Below, piece by piece: positions 56,896 through 64,000 of a stretch of 64,000 bases of DNA (the stretch's first letter is position 1; each line of letters starts with the position of its first letter). The notes under the pieces are model-generated. The model was not told the DNA's origin. It saw nothing but the letters and a program-made list of their open reading frames with translations, and did no database searches. The translations under genes and the position numbers were made by a program. This DNA comes from Acidithiobacillus sp. AMEEHan (GTDB taxonomy: Bacteria; Pseudomonadota; Gammaproteobacteria; Acidithiobacillales; Acidithiobacillaceae), in NCBI RefSeq assembly GCF_030996345.1, contig NZ_CP118747.1:2416001-2480000 (forward strand), read 5' to 3'.

Positions 56896-57531
56896 TCAAT
56901 GCTGGTAAGTGGCGATTCTGGGATAGATTCCCTCTTCCGAACGCAGTCCGACGGGCAACAATCCGGCTGCGGGATATTCAGAAAAACTGCGACGACTCGA
57001 TTGCGTCCAGGCAAGATAGCGCTCCGGCGTTGGCCGCCAGATTCGTTGGATATCGCGCTGGATGGTGTCATCCGCATGCAAGAGGGGGTCTGATGTCACC
57101 GAAAAACGCACCGGACGCAGGGCAAACGCTTGCCGCGAAACGCCAACGACGGCGCTGGAAGAAGATGCCGACAGCGAAGAAGAAGTCGGGCTACCGCTCT
57201 GCCAGGGCGCCAGAACGAAGAGCGAAGCCGACAGCAGCGTGACCGCAGCTACCGAGGACCAGCCCCATTTCTGCGCCGCGCTGTGCCGGCTGCGTTGGCC
57301 CTGGGGCAATTCGGCAGCGATGGCCTGCTGCACACGGGCGGCAAAGTCCGGACTGGCCAGAGCGGCGCCCACTCGCCCCTGCTGCAGCAGAAAGGATACG
57401 CGGTACTGCGTTTCCCACGCGTCGCGCAGAGCTGGCTCCTGTTCCAGGCGCGCCGCCATTCTCCGCGCCGACAAGGTGCCCAGTTCACCATCCATGAACG
57501 CCATCAAGGCCGATTTCGTTTCATCGTTCAT
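56896..57531 (-). CDS. rseA: RseA-type anti-sigma-E factor
   Basis: A 211-residue anti-sigma protein. NDETKSALMAFMDGELGTLSARRMAARLEQEPALRDAWETQYRV is the N-terminal RseA domain that clamps RpoE. One transmembrane helix follows (SVAAVTLLSASLFVLAPW), then a Ser/Arg-rich periplasmic part. The start overlaps the rpoE end by 11 bp. It should release sigma-E after regulated proteolysis under envelope stress. RseB is missing from its usual place after rseA; degQ follows instead. Confidence 0.9.
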   Translation of the reverse strand: MNDETKSALMAFMDGELGTLSARRMAARLEQEPALRDAWETQYRVSFLLQQGRVGAALASPDFAARVQQAIAAELPQGQRSRHSAAQKWGWSSVAAVTLLSASLFVLAPWQSGSPTSSSLSASSSSAVVGVSRQAFALRPVRFSVTSDPLLHADDTIQRDIQRIWRPTPERYLAWTQSSRRSFSEYPAAGLLPVGLRSEEGIYPRIATYQH

Positions 57532-58153
57532 GACTACTTTGCTCCAACAAAGGCGCCAACACCTTGGCGATTGCCTCACGCGCCCGAAAAATACGAGAAC
57601 GCACCGTCCCCACCGGGCAATCCATCACCTGAGCGATCTCATCGTAGCTCAGACCCTCCAACTCCCGCAGGCTCACCGCCTCACGCAGATCCGCTGGCAA
57701 TGCCTTGAGCGCTGCATCGATGTGCTGCGCGATTTCCTTGGTCAGCAGCAAACCTTCTGGAGTATCGTACTCCCTTAGTCCATCGGCACTGTCGAATTGT
57801 TCCGCTTCGTCGGTATCCACATCGGCGATGCTGACCTTGCGCCCCTGCGCGACGAGATGATTTTTGGCGGTATTGACGGCAATCCGATAGAGCCAGGTGT
57901 AAAAAGCGCTGTCACCCCGAAAATTGTGCAGGGCACGATAGGCCTTCACGAAGGCCTCCTGCGCCACATCTTCTGCCTCCTCGGGCTGACGCACGAAGCG
58001 CCCAATCAAGGCCACCACCTTGTGCTGATATTTCCGCACCAACAAGTCGAATGCCTGCCGTTCGCCCTGTTGCACGCGTTGTACCAAGAGGAGATCGGTC
58101 TGGGCCCCGCCATCCTTGGCGCTATCGACGGCTTGCCCTGACGTCTTGCTCAT
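57521..58153 (-). CDS. rpoE: ECF sigma factor RpoE (sigma-E)
   Basis: A 210-residue ECF factor of the RpoE/AlgU group. Region 2: FDLLVRKYQHKVVALIGRFVRQPEEAEDVAQEAFVKAYRALHNFRGDSAFYTWLYRIAVNTAKNHL. Region 4: LPADLREAVSLRELEGLSYDEIAQVMDCPVGTVRSRIFRAREAI. It directs the envelope-stress regulon and is held by RseA, encoded next. The start ATG 58153 gives the family's normal length; an upstream frame is rejected. Divergent from nadB across 130 bp. Confidence 0.95.
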   Translation of the reverse strand: MSKTSGQAVDSAKDGGAQTDLLLVQRVQQGERQAFDLLVRKYQHKVVALIGRFVRQPEEAEDVAQEAFVKAYRALHNFRGDSAFYTWLYRIAVNTAKNHLVAQGRKVSIADVDTDEAEQFDSADGLREYDTPEGLLLTKEIAQHIDAALKALPADLREAVSLRELEGLSYDEIAQVMDCPVGTVRSRIFRAREAIAKVLAPLLEQSSHER

Positions 58154-58283
58154 TCGCCGTTTCCTTTTTGCATGATTCTGCTGGCCTGTGTCACCCGCAA
58201 AAGGGGTTTTTCCTTTCACCGGCACAGCTGTCATCGTATCATGAGCGCCTCGTCTTTGCGCTAGAACAGCAATACCCGCGAAC

Positions 58284-59912
58284 ATGCCCCATACAGACTT
58301 TCTCATCATTGGTGCCGGTAGTGCGGGCCTCGCCTGCGCCCTGGAACTTGCAGCGCTGGGGCAGGTGACCGTGCTCAGCAAGGGACCGCTGGAGGTATCG
58401 GCGAGTGATTGGGCGCAAGGAGGGATCGCGGCGGTGCTACCCGGGAGCGACGACAGCATCGCCCAGCATGTAGCGGATACCGTACGTGCCGGCGCCGGCC
58501 TGTGCGAGCCTGCCCGGGTACATGCTATTTTGTCGGCAGCGCCAGCGGCCATCCAGCGCCTGCTGGACTGGGGCACGCGCTTTGATCGCGAGGGAGAAAG
58601 TTGGCAACTGACCCGCGAGGGTGGCCATCAGGCCCGACGCGTCTTGCACCGCGCCGATCATACCGGGCGCGCCATTACCCGCGCCCTCCTCCACTGCGCC
58701 CAGGCCAACGAGCGCATCCAGCTGCGCGCGAACACCCTGGTCGGGGCCCTGCAGCAGGACGATACTCGCCTCAGCGGCGTATGGCTGCGCCACGGCGACG
58801 GAGCCTGGGAGAGCCTGCGAGCCCGCGTGGTCATCCTGGCAACTGGCGGCCTGGGGCAAGTCTATCGCCATACCAGCAACCCCAATGTCGCCACCGGTGA
58901 TGGCATTGCGCTGGCTTGGCGGGCGGGCGCGGAAATCCGTGATCTGGAATTCGTGCAATTCCATCCGACCACACTGTACAGCCCGGGCGAACCAGCCTTC
59001 CTGCTGAGCGAAGCCTTGCGCGGGGAAGGCGCCGTCCTGCGGCTTCCGGGTGGCGAGCGTTTCATGGATCAATACGATGCGCGTGGCGAACTCGCCCCCC
59101 GGGATGTGGTCAGTCGGGCGATCATCCGCGAGATGCAGAAACATCGGCTACCCTATGTCGAGCTGGACATCCGTCATGCCCCGGCGCAACTCATGGTCGA
59201 GCATTTTCCCACCATCACTGCGCACTGCCGGGCCCGCGGTCTGGATCCACGCAGCAGCGCGCTGCCGGTGGTACCGGCGGCGCACTACAGTTGTGGTGGC
59301 ATCAGCGTCGATGCGCGCGGACGAACCGGGGTTCCAGGCCTCTACGCCGTCGGCGAAGTCGCCAGTACGGGCCTGCATGGCGCCAACCGCCTGGCCAGTA
59401 ACTCTTTGCTGGAATGTATCGTCGTTGCCCATGATGTCTTCGCGGATCTCGCCGGGGGCCCAACCCTCCCCGACCTCCCTCGCGCGGAAGCCAGGCCGCC
59501 CAAAGCAATGCCGCCCCTGGCCGACACGGATCTGGCACTACGACGCCAGGCCCTGCAAGACCTGCTTTGGGAGAAGGTGGGCATCCTGCGCGACCAGCGC
59601 GGCATGGCGGCAGCCCTGGCGCAATTGCAGGACTGGGCAGCGGAAACCCCCTGGCCGGCGCAACAACTACCCTCCTCGCGCGCCGACCTGGAGTGGCACA
59701 GCCTGCTGCGCAACGCCTTACTGATTACCCAGGGGGCCGTACAACGGCACGAGTCACGCGGTTGCCATCACGATCAGGATTACCCGCAGCTGCAGGAGCC
59801 GGCGCGGCATCTGCGCCAGCGCTGCGACTGGTCGCGGCTACAGACCAGTGCCGTCGGGCATGCAGGCGCCAGTGTCGCCAGTTGCGCTCTCCCGGACGAA
59901 AAGAGGCCATAA
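58284..59912 (+). CDS. nadB: L-aspartate oxidase
   Basis: A 542-residue flavoprotein for the first step of NAD synthesis, making iminoaspartate. FLIIGAGSAGLACALEL binds FAD; SASDWAQGGIAAVLP, EGGHQARRVLHRADHTGRAI, FHPTTLY, HYSCGGI and GLHGANRLASNSLLEC are signatures of the succinate-dehydrogenase-like flavoprotein fold. The C-terminus keeps the HESRGCH motif. The last 188 bp overlap, on the other strand, a YgfX-like frame. Divergent from rpoE, an arrangement also seen in E. coli. Confidence 0.95.
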   Translation: MPHTDFLIIGAGSAGLACALELAALGQVTVLSKGPLEVSASDWAQGGIAAVLPGSDDSIAQHVADTVRAGAGLCEPARVHAILSAAPAAIQRLLDWGTRFDREGESWQLTREGGHQARRVLHRADHTGRAITRALLHCAQANERIQLRANTLVGALQQDDTRLSGVWLRHGDGAWESLRARVVILATGGLGQVYRHTSNPNVATGDGIALAWRAGAEIRDLEFVQFHPTTLYSPGEPAFLLSEALRGEGAVLRLPGGERFMDQYDARGELAPRDVVSRAIIREMQKHRLPYVELDIRHAPAQLMVEHFPTITAHCRARGLDPRSSALPVVPAAHYSCGGISVDARGRTGVPGLYAVGEVASTGLHGANRLASNSLLECIVVAHDVFADLAGGPTLPDLPRAEARPPKAMPPLADTDLALRRQALQDLLWEKVGILRDQRGMAAALAQLQDWAAETPWPAQQLPSSRADLEWHSLLRNALLITQGAVQRHESRGCHHDQDYPQLQEPARHLRQRCDWSRLQTSAVGHAGASVASCALPDEKRP

Positions 59913-60333
59913 CCACCAAGAGGTGGCCGTCGTCCGCCTGCACCGGCAGGAGCAGAAAGCGATAAGCATAGACTCCGCCCGCGAGCACGCGGCCCGAGCG
60001 GCGCTCGCCATTTTGCAGACGCACAGTGACTTGCCCATCGCTTTGCTGGAGCAGCAACCGTGGCAGGAAGCCCTGGCGCTCGCGGGACCAGGGACAGCGC
60101 CATAAAACCCAGGCGCCGGACAATGCAAGGACCAGCATGGCGGCACGCCAGTCCAGCAGGAAGGTCAGAAGACCGGCAAGCACGGCAAGGAAGCAGGGTA
60201 AGAGGTACAGCTTTCGTTGCGCGTTGCGCGACCCCAGGCGCAGGACCGGCAGAGATTGGTCGGAGTCCGCCGTCGCGCTATCATGAGCGGCGCTCACTGA
60301 TTCCTTTCCGGAGACCATGCCCATGGCTGACAT
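59725..60333 (-). CDS. YgfX/CptA-like membrane protein
   Basis: A ~200-residue frame with two adjacent helices (KLYLLPCFLAVLAGLLTFLLD and AAMLVLALSGAWVLWRC) followed by a beta-rich cytoplasmic part (LLLQQSDGQVTVRLQNGERRSGRVLAGGVYAYRFLLLPV) and GERNWRHWRLHARRH, as in YgfX. YgfX pairs with SdhE (YgfY) in enterics, next to ygfZ, which is the neighbour here. The C-terminal ~45 residues overlap nadB and look unrelated, so the true stop may be earlier. The N-terminus overlaps the ygfZ start, so a start at 60318 or downstream is likely. Confidence 0.6.
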   Translation of the reverse strand: MSAMGMVSGKESVSAAHDSATADSDQSLPVLRLGSRNAQRKLYLLPCFLAVLAGLLTFLLDWRAAMLVLALSGAWVLWRCPWSRERQGFLPRLLLQQSDGQVTVRLQNGERRSGRVLAGGVYAYRFLLLPVQADDGHLLVVMASFRPGERNWRHWRLHARRHWSVAATSRSAGADAAPAPAAAGNPDRDGNRVTRAVVRPPG

Positions 60334-61225
60334 CCATTACGCTCCCTTGGCCGGCACCCTGGGAGCCATTCACATCCATGGCCCCGATGCGGAGAAATTT
60401 CTGCAGGGTCAATTTTCCAACGATCTCCTGCGGTTGCCAACAGGTGCGGGACAGTGGAGCAGCTACAGCACGGCCAAGGGCCGGATGATTGCCAACTTCT
60501 TTTTGCAGCGGGAGCATTCTGGTTTCTATCTCTTTCTGGCCGCAGACCTTGCCGAGGATGTCAGCCAGCGCCTGCGCAAGTTCCGGCTGATGGCCAAGGC
60601 CGAGATCGAAGTCTGCGCCGAGCCGGTTTGGGGTATCTGGGGTGCGGACCTGCGGATGGAAGAAGTGCAGACGGGACCAGTGGGCGAAGACGCCCTCTCG
60701 TCCATCCTTGCAGCTCTTCCCTGGACAGAGCCAGCGGCCCTGCTGCTGGCACAAGACAGCCAGCGCCTTCAGCAGACTGGCGCTCGCGAATGCAGTGCCA
60801 ATGACTGGTGGGCAGAAGCGATCCGCGCCGGGACGGCCTTCATCACCCGCGCCACGAGCGAGCAGATCATTCCGCAAGAGCTGAACCTAGAGGTGCTGGG
60901 TGGCATCAATTTCAAAAAGGGCTGCTATCCTGGGCAAGAGATCGTGGCTCGTTCACACTATCTGGGCGCGCTGAAACGCCAGTGCTACCTACTGTTCGGG
61001 CCGGCAGGAATGCACGCCGGCCAGGAAATTTTTGCCCCCAGCATGGGAGCGCAGGCGGTCGGTGTGCTCATCAATGTGGCAAAGGAAGATGCCGCGAGCA
61101 TCGCCCTCGCGGTGCTGCGCGCTGCCAACGATCAAGAGCCACTGCATCTGGGACAGCCGGATGGTCCATTACTGCAGCTCGGCACCCTACCCTACCCACT
61201 GCCCCTTTCCCAACAGGAAAAATAG
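60323..61225 (+). CDS. ygfZ: YgfZ folate-binding iron-sulfur maintenance protein
   Basis: A 300-residue GcvT-like protein; the signature KGCYPGQEIVAR contains the key cysteine. LAGTLGAIHIHGPDAEKFLQGQFSND and QLNL-like QELNLEVLGGINFKK match YgfZ. It binds folate and helps maintain Fe-S enzymes. CCGGAGA lies about nine bases before ATG 60323; ATG 60317 is the alternative. The YgfX-like neighbour supports the assignment. Confidence 0.93.
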   Translation: MADIHYAPLAGTLGAIHIHGPDAEKFLQGQFSNDLLRLPTGAGQWSSYSTAKGRMIANFFLQREHSGFYLFLAADLAEDVSQRLRKFRLMAKAEIEVCAEPVWGIWGADLRMEEVQTGPVGEDALSSILAALPWTEPAALLLAQDSQRLQQTGARECSANDWWAEAIRAGTAFITRATSEQIIPQELNLEVLGGINFKKGCYPGQEIVARSHYLGALKRQCYLLFGPAGMHAGQEIFAPSMGAQAVGVLINVAKEDAASIALAVLRAANDQEPLHLGQPDGPLLQLGTLPYPLPLSQQEK

Positions 61226-61231
61226 CGCCAG

Positions 61232-61582
61232 ATGTGGGGTCTGATCACCGGCGTTGTCAGCTATTTTCCGTTTGCCTGGTATAGCCATCGTTATCTCGAT
61301 GAACACGGCATGCCACCCGGATTCAGCCGCAAGCTGCTGGTATTCATCGTCGCCAGCGCGCTGTCCACCGGCCTGGGATATGCGGTGTCAAGCCTGACCA
61401 GCAGCCCGCAGCACCTGCAGGCACAGTCACAAATGCAAAAGAAGACGATGCAGCTCCTCGGCAGCACCCTGCATTGTGTGCGCGAACCGAATAATCCCCA
61501 ATGCCAGAAGAACGCTGCAGAGGCACACCAACTTCTGCAACAAATGCTCAGCACGGAAATGGGTCCACAACGGCAGGGCTGA
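61232..61582 (+). CDS. Small membrane protein of unknown function
   Basis: A 116-residue protein with two hydrophobic segments (MWGLITGVVSYFPFAW and LLVFIVASALSTGLGYAVSSL) and a Gln/Met-rich cytoplasmic or periplasmic tail with two cysteines (LHCVREPNNPQC). It starts six bases after ygfZ and ends two bases from the convergent cydC end. It is probably co-transcribed with ygfZ. No family is recognised. Confidence 0.6.
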   Translation: MWGLITGVVSYFPFAWYSHRYLDEHGMPPGFSRKLLVFIVASALSTGLGYAVSSLTSSPQHLQAQSQMQKKTMQLLGSTLHCVREPNNPQCQKNAAEAHQLLQQMLSTEMGPQRQG

Positions 61583-61583
61583 A

Positions 61584-63350
61584 TCAGGAACTGATGAGGG
61601 TGCCGCCAAACTGGGCAAAGCGATGCAGGAGACTGTCAGGCCGGGCGAGCAGTTCCGCGTAGCTCCCGCTCTCCTGTATCCGCCCTTCTGCCATGACATA
61701 GATGCGATCCATGTCCTCCAAGCCCAACAAACGGTGGGTGATGTAGATCACCGTGCGCCCCTTCATCAGGCTGCGAAGATCTTGCAAAAATTTTGCCTCG
61801 GTGAGCGCGTCGAGCCCCTCACTCGGTTCATCGAGAATCAGGATGGGGCTATTCTTGAGCACAGTACGGGCAATGGCAATACGCCGTGCCTGCCCGCCAG
61901 AGAGATTCACACCACCTTCGCCGACGATGTTGTCCAGGCCCTGTGGCAGTCCTTCCACGAATTCCGCCAACTGCGCCTGACGCAATGCTGCCCAGAGTTC
62001 ATCCTCTTCCGCATCGCCCTTGGCCAGCAAAAGATTGTCGCGGATGGTACTGTGAAAGAGATGGCTGCGCTGGGACAGTAGGGCAAAGTATTGGCGCAGC
62101 TGATCGCCGGGGTAGTCACGCAGTTCCCGGCCGCCCAGCCGCGCCGAGCCTGCCTGATAGTCGTAAAAACGCAGCAGCAGATTGGCGATACTGCTCTTAC
62201 CCGCACCCGTAGCCCCGAGAATGGCGATGCGTTCCCCCTGCCGTACCTGCAGATTCAGCCCGCGTAGGGCATCGCCTCGAGCCTCTGGGTAACGCAGGTA
62301 CAGCTCGTTGATCTCGATGTCGAAGGTACTCGGCTCGGGCAATGGTAGTGGCGCGTCGGGGAAGAGCGGCTCCTGGTCGGCAATCTCGAAGATGCGTCTC
62401 GCCGCGGCCTGCGTTTGGCCGAGAAACTGAAAGGCGAGAGGCAGCGCCAACACCGCTTCGAAGGCCGCCATCGTACCCAGGGCAAACATCGGCAACTCCG
62501 CCGGCGGCAGGGAGTGCCTCGCGACCAGGGGAATGGCGAGGAGCAAAATCACCCAGAGGGTGAGATTGGCCATGAAACTCATGCCTGCCGTGCCGATGCC
62601 TGCCACCCCGGCGAGACGCCGCTGCCGCGCCAGGAGCGCCGCATTTTCCTGCAGGAGCTGTTCCTGCACCCGCCCGGCGGCATTGGCAGTCAAAATCTCC
62701 CCCATACCCTGCAGAGCATCCACGATCTGCGTGCGCATCTCCGCCTGTATGCGCGTGATCTCGGCACTGCTGCGCGCGCCCAGGCGCTCGCTGAGCAATG
62801 GCAGCAACAGGCCGGTGAGTGCCAGCAGCACCAAGAGCGCGAGGCCAATCGACCAGGCATAGAGGGCAAAAAAGCCGGCCATGAGGAGGGTTGCCAATCC
62901 CGCCACTAGGAAGGGCGTGAATACCCGCAAATAGAAATTGTTGAGGGTATCGATATCGGCAACCAGGCGCGAGAGCAGGTCGCCGGAGCGATACCCTTGC
63001 AGCCCCGCCGGAGCCAGCGGCTCGATGCGGGTGTAGAACCAGACCCGCAATCGGGACAGCAGGCGAAAAGTGGCCTCATGAGTGACGATGCGTTCCAGCC
63101 AGCGGGACAGGACGCGCGTGGTGGCAAAGGCACGCACACCGGCGGCTGGCAAAAAGAAATTGTACTGATTGAGGGTGGCCCAGCCCCCCAGTCCAGCCAA
63201 GGCGGCACTGGCAAGGAACCAGCCGGACAAGGTCATCAGGCCAAAGTTGGCGAGAATGGTCAGCAGACTGAGCAGAGCACCGCCGAGCATCCACCAGCGA
63301 TAAGGCGCGAAAAGACGCAACAAACGCCAAAGATCGCGATTATTGGCCAT
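61584..63350 (-). CDS. cydC: CydC subunit of the cysteine/glutathione ABC exporter
   Basis: A 588-residue fused membrane/ATPase half-transporter. Six helices (residues ~15-310) precede the ATPase: Walker A GATGAGKSS, Q-loop LLSQRSHLFHSTIRDNLLL, signature LSGGQARRIAIARTVL, Walker B PILILDEPSEGLDA. The ITHRLLGLEDMDRI H-loop is typical of CydC. CydDC exports reductant needed for cytochrome bd assembly and keeps the periplasm reduced. ATG 63350 overlaps the end of cydD by 11 bp. A longer frame to 63494 adds no similarity. Confidence 0.93.
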   Translation of the reverse strand: MANNRDLWRLLRLFAPYRWWMLGGALLSLLTILANFGLMTLSGWFLASAALAGLGGWATLNQYNFFLPAAGVRAFATTRVLSRWLERIVTHEATFRLLSRLRVWFYTRIEPLAPAGLQGYRSGDLLSRLVADIDTLNNFYLRVFTPFLVAGLATLLMAGFFALYAWSIGLALLVLLALTGLLLPLLSERLGARSSAEITRIQAEMRTQIVDALQGMGEILTANAAGRVQEQLLQENAALLARQRRLAGVAGIGTAGMSFMANLTLWVILLLAIPLVARHSLPPAELPMFALGTMAAFEAVLALPLAFQFLGQTQAAARRIFEIADQEPLFPDAPLPLPEPSTFDIEINELYLRYPEARGDALRGLNLQVRQGERIAILGATGAGKSSIANLLLRFYDYQAGSARLGGRELRDYPGDQLRQYFALLSQRSHLFHSTIRDNLLLAKGDAEEDELWAALRQAQLAEFVEGLPQGLDNIVGEGGVNLSGGQARRIAIARTVLKNSPILILDEPSEGLDALTEAKFLQDLRSLMKGRTVIYITHRLLGLEDMDRIYVMAEGRIQESGSYAELLARPDSLLHRFAQFGGTLISS

Positions 63351-64000
63351 AGCGCCCCCGATAGGCATCCACCAGACGCGCATAGGTCCCTTTCTGCGCC
63401 AACAACTCCGGATGACTCCCGGTTTCGATCGCCCGTCCCGCATCGATGACGATGATGCGTTCGGCGCGCTGCGCCGTGGCCAGACGATGTGCAATGACGA
63501 TCACGGTGCGTCCCTGCCGCAGCTTTTCCAAGGAATCGAGAAAAAGGGATTCGCTTTCCATGTCGAGGTTGGCGGTAGCCTCATCCATCAGAAGCAGGCG
63601 GGGATTCTTGAGAAAGGCCCGGGCGAGAGCGATACGCTGGATCTGCCCCCCGAAAGACCCTGCCCGAGATCACCGATGCGCGTGTCCCAGGATTGCGGCA
63701 GACGCTCGATGAATTCCAGGGCATGGGCATGCTGCGCCGCCTGGCGCAATTCCGCATCGCTGGCCTGTGGTTTCACGAGGCGGAGATTGTCGGCGATGCT
63801 GCCGTAAAAGAGGCGCGGGCTTTGCGGGATCCAGGCAAGTTGCGCATGCCAGACATTCCGATCGACAGCGCGCAGGTCCTGCCCATCAACCAGAATCGTC
63901 CCACTATCCGCCTGGATGAAACCAAGAATGGCATTCGCCACGGTGCTCTTGCCGGCGCCGCTGGCTCCGACAATGGCGGTGTAACTACCGGCGGGAAAGC
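63340..64000 (-). CDS. cydD: CydD subunit, C-terminal part, frameshifted in the signature loop
   Basis: The ATPase half of CydD; the membrane part lies beyond position 64000. Walker A GASGAGKST, Q-loop IPQSPRLFYGSIADNL, then GDLGQGLSGG. At the C6 run 63646-63651 the frame breaks; one more base gives GQIQRIALARAFLKNPRLLLMDEATANLD, the signature and Walker B. The rest (VIVIAHRLATAQRAERIIVID) is intact to the stop, 11 bp into cydC. As written CydD is truncated before Walker B. Confidence 0.88.

Noticed and set aside
63351-63494. N-terminal extension of CydC
   Set aside because: The extra 48 residues overlap the cydD coding region in another frame and have no CydC similarity; ATG 63350 fits.

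Overview
Organism and quality. The window is GC-rich (roughly 60%) and bacterial, with gammaproteobacteria-like gene orders (recA-recX-alaS, rpoE-rseA-degQ-lepA-lepB, mpl-ubiX, cydDC). A chemolithotroph of the Acidithiobacillus type is my best guess: the ISL3-family transposase, the sugar-phosphate/glycogen gene set and the CIRCE-controlled groESL fit. This is inference; no marker here is decisive. Seven places in six host genes (a lipoamide-dehydrogenase-like gene, an L,D-transpeptidase twice, acs, a diguanylate cyclase, mpl and cydD) lose frame because one G or C is missing, in each case at or next to a short G/C run. Either these are homopolymer miscalls in the assembly or the strain carries many fresh frameshifts. 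This also bears on the apparent pyruvate kinase-enolase fusion.

Layout. 1-7.8 kb: central carbon block (end of a PfkB-type kinase, class I aldolase, pyk-eno, a divergent flavoprotein disulfide reductase, alpha-glucan phosphorylase). 7.8-14.1 kb: tRNA-Ala, a DnaQ/GIY-YIG nuclease, a broken L,D-transpeptidase, and acetyl-CoA synthetase split after its 14th codon by a 1300-bp ISL3-type element with a perfect 8-bp target duplication. 14.1-18.6 kb: envelope and stress genes (DUF4168, Bcr-type exporter, Tat-exported ferritin-like protein, ECF sigma/anti-sigma). 18.7-26.3 kb: alaS, recX, recA, pncC, thiL, gluQ. 26.4-33.3 kb: a type IV pilus/c-di-GMP operon: two pilins, a small helical protein, two GAF-PAS-GGDEF cyclases, a PilZ protein and PilC. 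It lies behind a consensus sigma-54 promoter and three 24-bp palindromes spaced exactly 52 bp apart. 33.3-37.7 kb: an HTH/Sel1 protein, then groESL (CIRCE) bracketed by parDE and mazEF toxin-antitoxin pairs. 37.8-46.4 kb: an AttEFGH/LolDE-like ABC system with its secreted lipocalin-like partner, a MoeB/ThiF protein, an EEP-family hydrolase and MlaE/MlaF. 46.5-47.6 kb: DUF29 protein and an AT-rich lipoprotein between short repeats. 47.8-52.1 kb: GNAT, ubiX, mpl, thiG, thiS, tRNA-Cys, tRNA-Gly. 52.1-58.2 kb: the sigma-E operon. 58.3-64 kb: nadB, a YgfX-like gene, ygfZ and the cydDC exporter, which runs off the end.

How the parts connect. The first block serves glycolysis/gluconeogenesis and glycogen turnover. 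The pilus operon puts c-di-GMP synthesis (two cyclases with I-sites) and a PilZ receptor in one transcript with pilins and the inner-membrane platform PilC, under an activator-dependent sigma-54 promoter. This is the most distinctive system in the window. RpoE-RseA-DegQ, the ECF sigma/anti-sigma pair, CIRCE-groESL, MlaEF and CydDC form an envelope and protein-stress layer.
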